Notes: generated by a model not told the origin, from the sequence alone. A stretch of 21,545 nucleotides of DNA from Tissierellales bacterium (GCA_030152145.1 JASLIL010000077.1:1-21545); one strand, 5' to 3'. Positions 7,590 through 15,088 are shown, counted from the first letter of the stretch. Made by a program: numbers and translations.

Positions 7590-8051
7590 CTATTTTAAGA
7601 TCTCTACTAATTTATTTTGAATTTTTATTTCTTGGTCCAGTATAGGACTATCCTTTATAAGATCAAGCTCATCTACAGTCAAGGGCAAATTTAAATTCAT
7701 CTTCATTAGTATCCTCTGATTTTGTCCCAGAAACTCAAGTGTCTCCTTCCTGTCCCTCTCATAAAGGTCCAGTTCCTTACTAGCTTTCCGAGCCTCCCAA
7801 TAATAATCATTCTCCTCTTTTGTAGGTGCCTGCCTATAGGCTTTTTCATGTATATCCATCAACCTATTAAAGTCGTAACCCATCTTTTTTAAATCCTTCA
7901 TCATAGAAAATAATACCCTTCCTTCTTCTGACATTTCAAAATAATCTCTTTTTTTATAATTATCACTTTTTGTAACTTCACTTTTTGTACCATTAGTTTT
8001 TAAATCTCTTTGATAGTTGATTATAGATTGATTTCTTACTATTTTATTCAT
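7590..8051 (-). CDS. Hydrophilic 153-aa protein of unknown function
   Basis: I do not recognise this family. The start is ATG at 8051 with a strong GGGAGGAAG ribosome binding site. The protein has no signal peptide or membrane segment and is rich in Lys, Glu and Asp. The first 35 residues look disordered (many N, K, S, T). The remainder looks helical, with heptad-like stretches such as GRVLFSMMKDLKKMGYDFNRLM and LDLYERDRKETLEFL. The segment DYFEMSEEGR faintly resembles the region following the N-terminus of FlgM-type anti-sigma factors, but the length and remainder do not support that assignment. It is a single-gene unit with a candidate sigma-D-like promoter and its own terminator. Confidence 0.7.
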   Translation of the reverse strand: MNKIVRNQSIINYQRDLKTNGTKSEVTKSDNYKKRDYFEMSEEGRVLFSMMKDLKKMGYDFNRLMDIHEKAYRQAPTKEENDYYWEARKASKELDLYERDRKETLEFLGQNQRILMKMNLNLPLTVDELDLIKDSPILDQEIKIQNKLVEILK

Positions 8052-8073
8052 TATACTTCCTCCCTCTACATAT

Positions 8074-8100
8074 ATATCGTATATACTAAGGAAAGCTTAA
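8074..8100 (-). promoter_or_regulatory. Possible sigma-D-like (flagellar) promoter of the 153-aa gene
   Basis: On the minus strand TTAA (8100-8097), 15 bp, then TACGATAT (8081-8074) resemble the sigma-D pattern TAAA-N15-GCCGATAA/T, with 3 of 4 and about 6 of 8 matches. The AT-rich background makes chance matches common. No good sigma-A promoter was found in the same place. The rest of the 8052-8338 spacer is AT-rich with only a weak hairpin. Confidence 0.3.
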
Positions 8101-8301
8101 GAAGAATTTTGTGAATCTTATTACATTTATTTGTCTTTTATATAAAATTTTATTTCTTCAGCCAGTTTATTTTCAAACATTTTGTTACAAGTCTATTCTA
8201 ATCTATAGACTGGCTTTTGAACAGTTAATTTTTACCAATTGCCCCTGTTTTTTAGAATATTTTTAATATTTATCTAAGCTCTAGTTTACATTCTTAAAGC
8301 A

Positions 8302-8340
8302 ATAAAAATTAAGACTAGCCACCCTAGGGCAGCTAGTCTT
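8302..8340 (-). terminator. Intrinsic terminator of the lysine ABC transporter operon
   Basis: On the minus strand AAGACTAGC (8340-8332) pairs with GCTAGTCTT (8319-8311) around a GC-rich loop, followed by AATTTTTATT. The stem overlaps the TAA stop of the ATPase gene by two bases. Confidence 0.88.
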
Positions 8341-9073
8341 AATTTAAAACTCTATTTAAAAATTCCCTGGTCCTCTTTTCCTTGGGCCTTGTAAACATTT
8401 CTTCTGGACTGGCTTCCTCTAAAACAACTCCCCCGTCCATAAATATAACCCTATCAGATACTTCCCTGGCAAAACCCATTTCATGGGTTACTACTATCAT
8501 AGTCAGGCCACTTTTGGCAAGACTGGCCATGATCTCCAAAACCTCTCCTACCATTTCTGGATCTAGAGCCGATGTTGGTTCATCAAAAAGAATCATGTCT
8601 GGTTCTTGACTGAGAACCCTTGCTATAGCAACCCTCTGCTTTTGGCCTCCAGACAGATGCTTAGGATAGGCGTTTACATAGGCTTCCATGCCCACTTGCT
8701 TAAGATATTTAAGGGCTATTCTTTCAGCCTCCTCCTTGCTTCTTCCTAAAACCTTTCTCTGGGCCAGGGTGCAGTTATTTAAAACATTTAGGTTTTCAAA
8801 AAGATTAAAGGATTGAAAGACCATTCCAAAATGCTGCCTAAACTTATTTAGATCATAGTTTTTTTCCAAAATATTCTCATTCCTATAGATAATTTCCCCC
8901 TGACTGGGAGCTTCCAAAAGGTTAAGGCATCTTAAAAGTGTTGATTTACCACTTCCTGAGGAACCTATAATAGATAGAACTTCTCCTTTATCTATAGAAA
9001 GATCCACTCCCTTTAAAACCTCATTGCCTCCAAAGTTCTTTCTTAAAGCTTTGACTTCCAATATCTTTTCCAT
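8339..9073 (-). CDS. Amino-acid ABC transporter ATP-binding protein (predicted lysine uptake)
   Basis: This 244-aa cytoplasmic ATPase belongs to the polar amino-acid uptake family (GlnQ/HisP type). It has Walker A GSSGSGKS at 37-44, the Q-loop glutamine at 87 (MVFQSFNLF), the signature LSGGQKQR from 140, Walker B ILFDEP at 161-166 and the H-loop histidine 197 (VVTHEMGFA). The conserved FAREVSDRVIFMDGG after the H-loop is typical of this subfamily. It is the last gene of a three-gene operon, 17 nt after the permease stop, with a terminator overlapping its own stop codon. Substrate assignment to lysine comes only from the riboswitch at the head of the operon, not from this protein. Confidence 0.93.
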   Translation of the reverse strand: MEKILEVKALRKNFGGNEVLKGVDLSIDKGEVLSIIGSSGSGKSTLLRCLNLLEAPSQGEIIYRNENILEKNYDLNKFRQHFGMVFQSFNLFENLNVLNNCTLAQRKVLGRSKEEAERIALKYLKQVGMEAYVNAYPKHLSGGQKQRVAIARVLSQEPDMILFDEPTSALDPEMVGEVLEIMASLAKSGLTMIVVTHEMGFAREVSDRVIFMDGGVVLEEASPEEMFTRPKEKRTREFLNRVLN

Positions 9074-9090
9074 AGTATAAGTCCTCCTCT

Positions 9091-9789
9091 TTAGTTTCCC
9101 ATCATTACATAGGAACTGTCTCCGTCCAACTTTTTTTCCAATAACCTTAAAATTTTAGTTACAGTAAGAGTCATTATAAGATAGATCACTGATGCTATAA
9201 AAAATGACTCAAAATACCTAAAATTATTACCAGCTATTGACTTACTTTGAAAAAATAACTCTGTTACTGATATTACATTTAGAACTGAAGTATCCTTTAT
9301 ATTTATAACAAACTCATTTCCTGTAGCAGGCAGTATATTTCTTATAAGCTGAGGTATGACTACATATCTCATAGTTTTCATGTGACTCATGCCCAAGGCC
9401 TTGGCTCCCTCAAACTGACCCTTGTCCACTGATAAGATTCCTCCCCTAACTATTTCTGCCATATAGGCCCCTGTGTTTATGGAAACTACAAGGATGGCTG
9501 CAAACATTTTGTCCAAGTCAAATCCAAAGTAGATAACCATGGCCTGAACAATCATAGGTGTGCCCCTAAAAAGCTCTATATAGATATTTAAAACTATATT
9601 TACCAGTCCTAAAAATCCAGCCTTAAGCTTATTCTGGGGCTTTGGTAGGGTTCTTACTAGACCTACCAAAAGTCCTATGATGCTCCCCAGTATAGTTCCT
9701 ACTAGTGCTATATAGAGGGTGGTTTTTGCTCCTCTAAGAAACATAGGCCAATTTTCCTTAAATATTTTAAGTAACCAATAAAAACTCAT
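9091..9789 (-). CDS. Amino-acid ABC transporter permease (predicted lysine uptake)
   Basis: This 232-aa membrane subunit belongs to the HisM/GlnP family. About five hydrophobic segments are visible, the first around residues 24-44. The N-terminal FLRGAKTTLYIALVGTILGSIIG is the usual TM1 region of polar amino-acid permeases. IELFRGTPMIVQ and the EAA coupling loop GQFEGAKALGMSHMKTMRYV, which docks on the ATPase, confirm the family. A single permease gene suggests a homodimer. The start ATG follows an AGGAGGTGGGAAG ribosome binding site that sits in the 11-nt gap after the binding-protein stop, so the genes are tightly coupled. Confidence 0.93.
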   Translation of the reverse strand: MSFYWLLKIFKENWPMFLRGAKTTLYIALVGTILGSIIGLLVGLVRTLPKPQNKLKAGFLGLVNIVLNIYIELFRGTPMIVQAMVIYFGFDLDKMFAAILVVSINTGAYMAEIVRGGILSVDKGQFEGAKALGMSHMKTMRYVVIPQLIRNILPATGNEFVINIKDTSVLNVISVTELFFQSKSIAGNNFRYFESFFIASVIYLIMTLTVTKILRLLEKKLDGDSSYVMMGN

Positions 9790-9800
9790 CTTCCCACCTC

Positions 9801-10613
9801 CTAATTACCAGCTGGCTGGTTTTTCACAGACTTTTCCATTAGCTCTTCTCTTTCCTCTTTGGAAATTTTCTCTATGGCCCTGTCAACTTCTTCCATAAGC
9901 TTACTTCCTTTTTTCAAGCCTGCTGCTATAGACAGATCGTCAGTATTTGCCTTGAAACCCTGATCAAGTTCTATCATCTTAAATCTCTTATTATTGTTCT
10001 CAGCACTTATAGCTTCAGGCTTTTCTGATACATAGGCATCTATCATACCTGATTCCAAGGCAACCCTCATGGTAGTAAAACTCTCCATGGCTGTATTTTT
10101 TACAACTCCAGGAATTTGATCTATAACACTGTAGTGAAAGGTATTTAATTGACCTGTTACCCTGGCATTTTTAAAGTCTTCTAAGGTCCTTGCATCCTTA
10201 AAATCTCCTTCCCTATCCACTACCATAACCAGGTCTGAATGATAGTAGGGCTTAGAGAAATCTAGAGCCTTTCTCCTCTCCTCTGTTGGTGACATTCCTG
10301 CTATTATTAGATCAATCTTATCTGAGTTTAGGGCTGGTACTAGTCCATCCCACTCTATCTTTACAACCCTTAATTCCTTACCCATCTCCTTAGCTATCTT
10401 CTTGGCTATTTCAAGATCATAGCCACCTGCATATTCCATACTGCCTATTATTTCTACTCCTCCATTACGGTCGTCTATCTGGGTCCAATTAAAGGGTGGA
10501 TAAGCACACTCTAGGCCCACCTTAAGCAGGTTTTTACCCTCTTTTTGTCCACATCCTGTTAATAAAGCCCCTAATAAGGCCACCAAAGCCAATAACTTAA
10601 ATAATTTTTTCAT
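9801..10613 (-). CDS. Amino-acid ABC transporter substrate-binding lipoprotein (predicted lysine)
   Basis: This is a 270-aa extracellular solute-binding lipoprotein of family 3. I set the start at ATG 10613 because AGGAGG lies 6 nt upstream and the protein then opens with a proper lipoprotein signal (MKKLFKLLALVALLG, lipobox LLTGC with Cys21). An upstream in-frame TTG at 10652 would add 13 residues before the signal and has no ribosome binding site. Family landmarks are GLECAYPPFNW, GGYDLEIAKKIA, the ligand-pocket segment IIAGMSPTEERRKALDFSKPYY (about 103-124) and the YVSEKPEA region. It is the first gene after a lysine riboswitch and its terminator, so lysine is the predicted ligand. Arginine or ornithine cannot be excluded from the protein alone. 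Confidence 0.92.
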   Translation of the reverse strand: MKKLFKLLALVALLGALLTGCGQKEGKNLLKVGLECAYPPFNWTQIDDRNGGVEIIGSMEYAGGYDLEIAKKIAKEMGKELRVVKIEWDGLVPALNSDKIDLIIAGMSPTEERRKALDFSKPYYHSDLVMVVDREGDFKDARTLEDFKNARVTGQLNTFHYSVIDQIPGVVKNTAMESFTTMRVALESGMIDAYVSEKPEAISAENNNKRFKMIELDQGFKANTDDLSIAAGLKKGSKLMEEVDRAIEKISKEEREELMEKSVKNQPAGN

Positions 10614-10656
10614 AGTAATCCTCCTAAATATATAATATTTAGCTATCTCCAAGTAA

Positions 10657-10688
10657 TAAAAAAATACCTAAGGTTATCTTAGGTATTT
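10657..10688 (-). terminator. Riboswitch expression-platform terminator
   Basis: On the minus strand AAATACCTAAG (10688-10678) pairs with CTTAGGTATTT (10672-10662) around a five-base loop, and a run of eight or more T follows. It sits between the lysine aptamer and the transporter start, where premature termination would silence the operon. Confidence 0.9.
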
Positions 10689-10724
10689 GAATACAAAAAT
10701 AAAAGACACCTCCACTTTTCCCCT

Positions 10725-10905
10725 GTTGAGATAGCACACTCAATAAACTGGGAGTTTATTGAGACAGTCCTGTAGTTCTTCACCACAGACCCAGCAGATA
10801 ATATATGAGTTATATTGTCCACTTCGGCGATATCCCCTTCTCTGTACTATCCTAGCTTACTCTCGCTCCAATACAGACTGTTAAATACCGCGCCTCTACC
10901 TCACC
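10725..10905 (-). ncRNA. Lysine riboswitch aptamer (L box)
   Basis: The minus-strand leader carries the conserved lysine aptamer elements in order. These are GGTGAGGTAG (P1 5' strand, 10905-10896), AGAGGCGCG (10897-10889), GAGAGTAAGC (10864-10855), TCGCCGAAG (10830-10822), GCTGGG (10795-10790), GACTGTC (10769-10763) and CTATCTCAAC (P1 3' strand, 10734-10725). P1 pairs with one mismatch and one wobble. A long hairpin with arms CTCAATAAACT and AGTTTATTGAG (about 10765-10741) is P5. The length of about 181 nt fits the class. Lysine binding stabilises P1, and the following terminator predicts an OFF switch for the lysine transporter. It shows the known family's features; function in this organism is inferred. 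Confidence 0.93.
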
Positions 10906-10939
10906 TGTGAAAGTGAGGTTTTATTAAATTATGTTTACC

Positions 10940-10968
10940 AGTATAGCCCATCTTTTTAACTATGTCAA
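10940..10968 (-). promoter_or_regulatory. Consensus promoter driving the lysine riboswitch and transporter operon
   Basis: On the minus strand a perfect TTGACA (10968-10963), a 17-bp spacer and TATACT (10945-10940) precede the aptamer. Transcription should start near 10933. The -35 box is formed by the last two codons (TTG ACA) of the upstream hydrolase gene, immediately before its TAG stop. Confidence 0.85.
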
Positions 10969-11922
10969 ATCTTTTTCTAGGAACTCTAGGACCTTCTTAA
11001 AGGTATTCTTTCCCTCTTGAGATTCCATATTAAACTGATATTCATGGATAATGGGCTTTCTTTTCTTACTATAGAAAACTTGAGTGTTCTCTACACCTAA
11101 GCTATCTAGGGCCTTGGCCATAGCATAGGATTGCTTGTAAAAGGTAAGGCTGTTGCCATCAGTAATAAAGGTTCTTGGAAAGTTTTTATCTATCCTGTCT
11201 ATAAGGGATAGATCCTTGAAAACTTCCATATCCACCCAGTTCCTCTTGCCAAAATAGGCCCAACCTATTTTATGAGCTACATGTTTTTTTAAGATTCCCC
11301 TCATGTCTAAAAAAGAGCTGCCATCATATACCCCACAAAAAAGTAGTAGCCCACTGATCTTATAGGTCCCCAGGTCCAGGCCCATGGATCTTCTGTAGTC
11401 TGGATTTACTAGGATATTAGCATATTGACTGACTATATGGGCCCCTGCCGAATCACCAGCTAGGTATATCCTATCCAAGTCTAGATTATAGGAGTCTAGG
11501 TTTTTTAGCTCAGCCATCATCTGATCCAGCTGGATCAAGGGGCTGGGATAGTTACTAGATGGGGACAGGTCGTAGTTCATATTTATAAAAACAAAGCCCT
11601 CATAGGCCAGTTGAACTCCATAGGGCAGTATGTCCTCCTTATCTCCTGCCACAAAAGCTCCACCATGAACCCATATTATAGGGGCTAGTTTTTCCTCTCC
11701 CTTGGGCCTATATATATCAAAGCTATTTAAGGGCTTATCTGACCTATAGCTAAGATCCTTGTCTATAATTAAAGTCTGATATTTTTCATTATAGTCTGGG
11801 GGAGTTACCTGAACTCCTCCTTCAAAAAGCCTATAGAGTATTCTGGCCATAGGCTTAGGAGATAGGCTTGTTACTATAAAAAACAAAAGAACTATACTTC
11901 CTAAAATGCCAATAATATACAT
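10960..11922 (-). CDS. Membrane-anchored alpha/beta hydrolase (esterase/acetylesterase-like)
   Basis: This 320-aa hydrolase has an N-terminal hydrophobic segment (residues 3-20) that anchors the catalytic domain at the membrane. The fold is shown by the oxyanion motif HGGAF at 86-90 and the nucleophile elbow GDSAG at 156-160 (Ser158), with Asp255 in ITDGNS and His293 in IIHEYQF completing a plausible triad. This resembles the Aes/BD-FAE (hormone-sensitive-lipase-like) esterases, so a small ester or acetylated sugar is the likely type of substrate, but the real one is unknown. The start ATG has an AAGGTGG ribosome binding site. It lies just downstream of the terminator of the TSCPD gene, and its 3' end contains the promoter of the lysine operon. 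Confidence 0.86.
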   Translation of the reverse strand: MYIIGILGSIVLLFFIVTSLSPKPMARILYRLFEGGVQVTPPDYNEKYQTLIIDKDLSYRSDKPLNSFDIYRPKGEEKLAPIIWVHGGAFVAGDKEDILPYGVQLAYEGFVFINMNYDLSPSSNYPSPLIQLDQMMAELKNLDSYNLDLDRIYLAGDSAGAHIVSQYANILVNPDYRRSMGLDLGTYKISGLLLFCGVYDGSSFLDMRGILKKHVAHKIGWAYFGKRNWVDMEVFKDLSLIDRIDKNFPRTFITDGNSLTFYKQSYAMAKALDSLGVENTQVFYSKKRKPIIHEYQFNMESQEGKNTFKKVLEFLEKDLT

Positions 11923-11935
11923 AAAACCACCTTTT

Positions 11936-11961
11936 AAAAAGGAGAGGCCTGGCCTCTCCTT
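11936..11961 (-). terminator. Intrinsic terminator of the TSCPD-domain gene
   Basis: On the minus strand GGAGAGGCC (11959-11951) pairs with GGCCTCTCC (11949-11941), followed by TTTTT. The stem starts at the TAA stop of the TSCPD gene. The strand continues directly into the hydrolase ribosome binding site, so read-through would still reach that gene. Confidence 0.85.
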
Positions 11962-12211
11962 ATTTTTCTAGTTCATATAGACTTAAAAGAGCATAGGTTA
12001 ACTGGTCTGGACAAGATGTCATCTTTCCCCCACACTTTATTCCAGATAGTTTTTTTATTATCTCTTCAACCGTCATGCCTTCTACCAGGGCACTAATTCC
12101 CTGGAGGTTTCCATGACAGCCCCCTACAAACTCAACATTTTTTAGTCTATCATCTTCTACATCAAAGTATATGGTCCTAGCACATACTCCACTTGTTGTA
12201 TATTCGTACAT
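11960..12211 (-). CDS. Small TSCPD-domain protein (TIGR03905-type)
   Basis: This 83-aa protein is built of one TSCPD domain, named for the TSCPD motif, here at residues 65-69. The same domain forms the C-terminus of vitamin B12-dependent ribonucleotide reductases, and stand-alone copies are common in Clostridia with unproven function. Four cysteines are present at 10 (GVCART), 32 (GGCHGNLQGI), 60 (GIKCGGK) and 67 (TSCPDQL), suggesting metal binding. I start it at ATG 12211, which follows AGGAGGAAATAT directly. An upstream in-frame ATG at 12238 lacks a ribosome binding site and lies downstream of the -10 box by only a few bases. It is a single-gene unit with its own promoter and terminator. 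Confidence 0.85.
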   Translation of the reverse strand: MYEYTTSGVCARTIYFDVEDDRLKNVEFVGGCHGNLQGISALVEGMTVEEIIKKLSGIKCGGKMTSCPDQLTYALLSLYELEK

Positions 12212-12240
12212 ATATTTCCTCCTAATTATGTAATACACTT

Positions 12241-12268
12241 ATTATACATAAATTTAGGATTTTTTCAA
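12241..12268 (-). promoter_or_regulatory. Predicted promoter of the TSCPD-domain gene
   Basis: On the minus strand TTGAAA (12268-12263), a 16-bp spacer and a perfect TATAAT (12246-12241). It lies in the short gap after the magnesium ATPase stop. Confidence 0.65.
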
Positions 12269-12273
12269 AGACA

Positions 12274-14979
12274 CTAAAGTAAGTCCTCATGTCTCCTTAA
12301 ATATATTTTCTTAGCTAAACTTGCCAGAACTATATAGCCTGCTAAAATTAAGAACAACCAGCCAAAGTAGGAAAATGGTAGACTTGTTAGTCCCATGGTC
12401 CTACCCAAACCTGTAAAAGGTATTATAGTGGCTATTAAGATTCCTATGGTAGTAAGGCCTGCTAGTTCTGATGAAGCATGACTTTCTATAAAAGGCTTCT
12501 TAGATGTTCTAAGCATATAGATAACCAGGGTTTGAGTCCACATAGACTCTATAAACCAACCTGATTGAAATATAGATATGAACTGAGCCTTTAAGGCCGG
12601 ATCACTTATCTGTCCATAGCTAACTCCCAGCATATTTGGCGCTACTACAAAGAACATAAGAAGATATGTCACTATGTCAAAAACAGAGCTAGTAGGTCCT
12701 ATAATAAGCATAAATTCCTTTATGGAACCTGCATCCCACTTCCTAGGAACCTTAAGGTAATCCTCATCTACATTGTCCCAAGGAATAGCTATACAGGATA
12801 TATCATAGATTAAATTTAATAGGATCAAGTGTATAGGTTCCATTGGTAAAAATGGAAGGAAGGCACTGGCTATAAGAACTGAAAATACATTACCAAAGTT
12901 AGAACTGGCTGTCATCTTAATGTACTTGATCATATTCCCATAGGTCTTTCTTCCCTCAACTATAGCCTTTTCTAAAACTTCCAGATCCTTCTCCAAAAGT
13001 ATAACCTCAGCTGATTCCTTGGCTATATCTACCCCTGTATCTACAGATATTCCAGTATCAGAAGCCTTCATGGCTGGAGCATCATTTATACCATCTCCCA
13101 TATAGCCTACAGTGTGGCCATTGCTTCTTAGCATAGTAACTATCCTGCTTTTCTGCAAGGGTGATAGCTTGGCAAAAACATTGTAGTTTTCAACTATATG
13201 AGACAGTTCCTTGTCATCCATATCCTCTACTTCCTGCCCTAAAATAACTCTCTCTACTGGAAAGTTAATCATCTCACATATACTCTTTGTTACAAGCTCA
13301 TTGTCTCCAGTTAGGACTTTGGTAGTAACTCCATAGTCCCTAAGAGTCTTTATAGCAGCCTCAGCTGAATCCTTAGGTGGATCCAGAAAAGCCAGGTAAC
13401 CTATTAGGACCATATCCTTCTCGTCGGCTATGGAAAACTGGTCCACTGGTGGTGGATTTGTTTTCTGGGCTACTCCTATAACTCTCATACCTTTTTCATT
13501 AAGGTCATCTACTGTTCTTAAGATCTTCTCTTCCATCTCTTCAGTTAAGTCCCTGATCTGACCACCATAGTCTACAAACTCAGAAATTGATATCATTTCC
13601 TCAATTGCACCCTTTGTAATCATCTGGGTCTTTCCGCTACTGTCCTTAACTACTACAGACATTCTCCTACGGCTAAAGTCAAAGGGTACCTCATCAACCT
13701 TCTTATATATATTTTCCAGCCCCAGTAGCTCTGGATAGTCCTCTGCTTCCTCCCTGGTTCTCTTTATAATAGAAAGGTCCATCAAGTTCTTTAGGCCTGT
13801 CTGAAAGTAACTATTTAAAAAGGCATGCTTTAAAACCCTCTGGTTTTCCCTTCCCTCTATATCCAGGTGATACTCTAAAACTACATTGTCTTGAGTTAGG
13901 GTACCTGTTTTATCAGTACAAAGTACATCCATAGAACCTAGGTTCTGAATGGAGTTTAAATTCTTAACTATGGTCTTTTCCTTGGACATAGCCACTGCAC
14001 CCTTGGCAAGAGTTGTAGTAACTATCATAGGAAGCATCTCTGGTGTTAGACCTACTGCTATTGAAATGGAAAATAAAAGAGCATGAATCCAATCCTTCTT
14101 TGTAAAACCATTTACAAAGAAAACAATAGGAACCATAATCAACATAAACCTAATTAAAAGCCAGCTTACTGAATCAACACCTTTTTCAAAGCTAGTTTTT
14201 GTGGTCTTGCCTGCTACAGTCTTTGATATACTTCCAAAAACTGTATCCTTACCTGTTGCCACAACCACAGCCTTGGCAGAACCACTAATAACTGTACTGC
14301 CCATAAAAACCATATTCTCACTTTCAGTTATGTTCTTCTCCAGGTCTTCTTCAGGCCTATGGCTCTTTTCAACTGGCTCACTTTCACCTGTTAAGGCTGA
14401 TTGAGCTATAAAAAGGTCCTTTTTCTCTACTATTCTCATATCAGCTGGTATCATATCTCCAGCAGACAGGTGGATAACATCACCTACTACTACATCCTCC
14501 ATGGGAATTTCTTTCTTGCCCATACCTATTCTTTCCACTAAGGTGGTGTTCTGCACCATTTCAGATAACTTCTTTGCTGCATTATCTGACTTTAATTCCT
14601 GTACAAACTTCAGAATGCCGCTTATAAGTACCATAGTAACTATTATTATTACTGTTAAGGGATTTTTCTCCCCCCTTGGTGCCAAAATTACATCTGTAAA
14701 AAATGAAACTAGGGCCAAGGCTATTAGTATAGCTGTAAAGGGATTTATAAAAGCCTCCCTGATCCTATCAAATAGACTCTCTTCCTCCCCTACATCTATT
14801 TGATTAGAGCCATAAAGTATTTCCTTTGACTTAATATCCCCATCCTTTAAGCCATGTTCTGAAGTATCAAAAGTAAGGTAGATATCCTCTACACTTTCTG
14901 ACCTGGCCCTGTCTAGCCTCTCCCTTAAATCTTTCTTCTTGGCCTGGTCTACTTCATCTACCAGCTCATCTCTATCCAA
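12274..14979 (-). CDS. mgtA: P-type ATPase, P3B magnesium importer (MgtA/MgtB family)
   Basis: This 901-aa ATP-driven membrane pump is predicted to import Mg2+. Visible elements are the actuator motif TGES at 197-200, the M4 ion-path segment VGLTPEMLPMIV at 309-320, the phosphorylation site DKTGT with Asp356, the nucleotide-domain TKGA near 465, TGDN at 557-560 and GDGINDAP at 628-635. The M6-like LNLIYDIS at 721-728 and the PWDNVDED segment after it are characteristic of MgtA rather than Ca2+ pumps. Ten membrane spans and a charged N-terminal tail fit the family. The start is TTG at 14979 behind a strong AGGAGG. No M-box riboswitch or MgtC gene is nearby, so control by magnesium is not visible except for a possible short upstream ORF. 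Confidence 0.92.
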   Translation of the reverse strand: MDRDELVDEVDQAKKKDLRERLDRARSESVEDIYLTFDTSEHGLKDGDIKSKEILYGSNQIDVGEEESLFDRIREAFINPFTAILIALALVSFFTDVILAPRGEKNPLTVIIIVTMVLISGILKFVQELKSDNAAKKLSEMVQNTTLVERIGMGKKEIPMEDVVVGDVIHLSAGDMIPADMRIVEKKDLFIAQSALTGESEPVEKSHRPEEDLEKNITESENMVFMGSTVISGSAKAVVVATGKDTVFGSISKTVAGKTTKTSFEKGVDSVSWLLIRFMLIMVPIVFFVNGFTKKDWIHALLFSISIAVGLTPEMLPMIVTTTLAKGAVAMSKEKTIVKNLNSIQNLGSMDVLCTDKTGTLTQDNVVLEYHLDIEGRENQRVLKHAFLNSYFQTGLKNLMDLSIIKRTREEAEDYPELLGLENIYKKVDEVPFDFSRRRMSVVVKDSSGKTQMITKGAIEEMISISEFVDYGGQIRDLTEEMEEKILRTVDDLNEKGMRVIGVAQKTNPPPVDQFSIADEKDMVLIGYLAFLDPPKDSAEAAIKTLRDYGVTTKVLTGDNELVTKSICEMINFPVERVILGQEVEDMDDKELSHIVENYNVFAKLSPLQKSRIVTMLRSNGHTVGYMGDGINDAPAMKASDTGISVDTGVDIAKESAEVILLEKDLEVLEKAIVEGRKTYGNMIKYIKMTASSNFGNVFSVLIASAFLPFLPMEPIHLILLNLIYDISCIAIPWDNVDEDYLKVPRKWDAGSIKEFMLIIGPTSSVFDIVTYLLMFFVVAPNMLGVSYGQISDPALKAQFISIFQSGWFIESMWTQTLVIYMLRTSKKPFIESHASSELAGLTTIGILIATIIPFTGLGRTMGLTSLPFSYFGWLFLILAGYIVLASLAKKIYLRRHEDLL

Positions 14980-15063
14980 TTTTTCCCCCTCCTTTATACT
15001 TTCTCCTCATAAATTCCCTATACCCAGATAAATGCTAATTCTTTACATTTAAAAAATATTAAT

Positions 15064-15088
15064 AAAAAAAGACCCAAAAAGAGTCTTT
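15064..15088 (-). terminator. Intrinsic terminator of apt
   Basis: On the minus strand AAAGAC (15088-15083) pairs with GTCTTT (15073-15068) followed by a T-run. The stem overlaps the TAA stop of apt. Confidence 0.8.

Noticed and set aside
8161..8214. Hairpin GCCAGT ... ACTGGC with inner AGTCTAT/ATAGACT in the 8052-8338 spacer as a small RNA
   Set aside because: The paired regions are short and interrupted, with no promoter or convincing terminator around them; chance in AT-rich DNA is likely.
10614..10960. T-box leader or ordinary terminator region upstream of the ABC operon
   Set aside because: No T-box TGG-type motif or specifier stem; the conserved blocks match the lysine riboswitch in order and spacing.
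14980..15086. M-box magnesium riboswitch upstream of mgtA
   Set aside because: The gap is only about 107 bp and partly taken by the apt terminator; there is no room or sequence match for an M-box.
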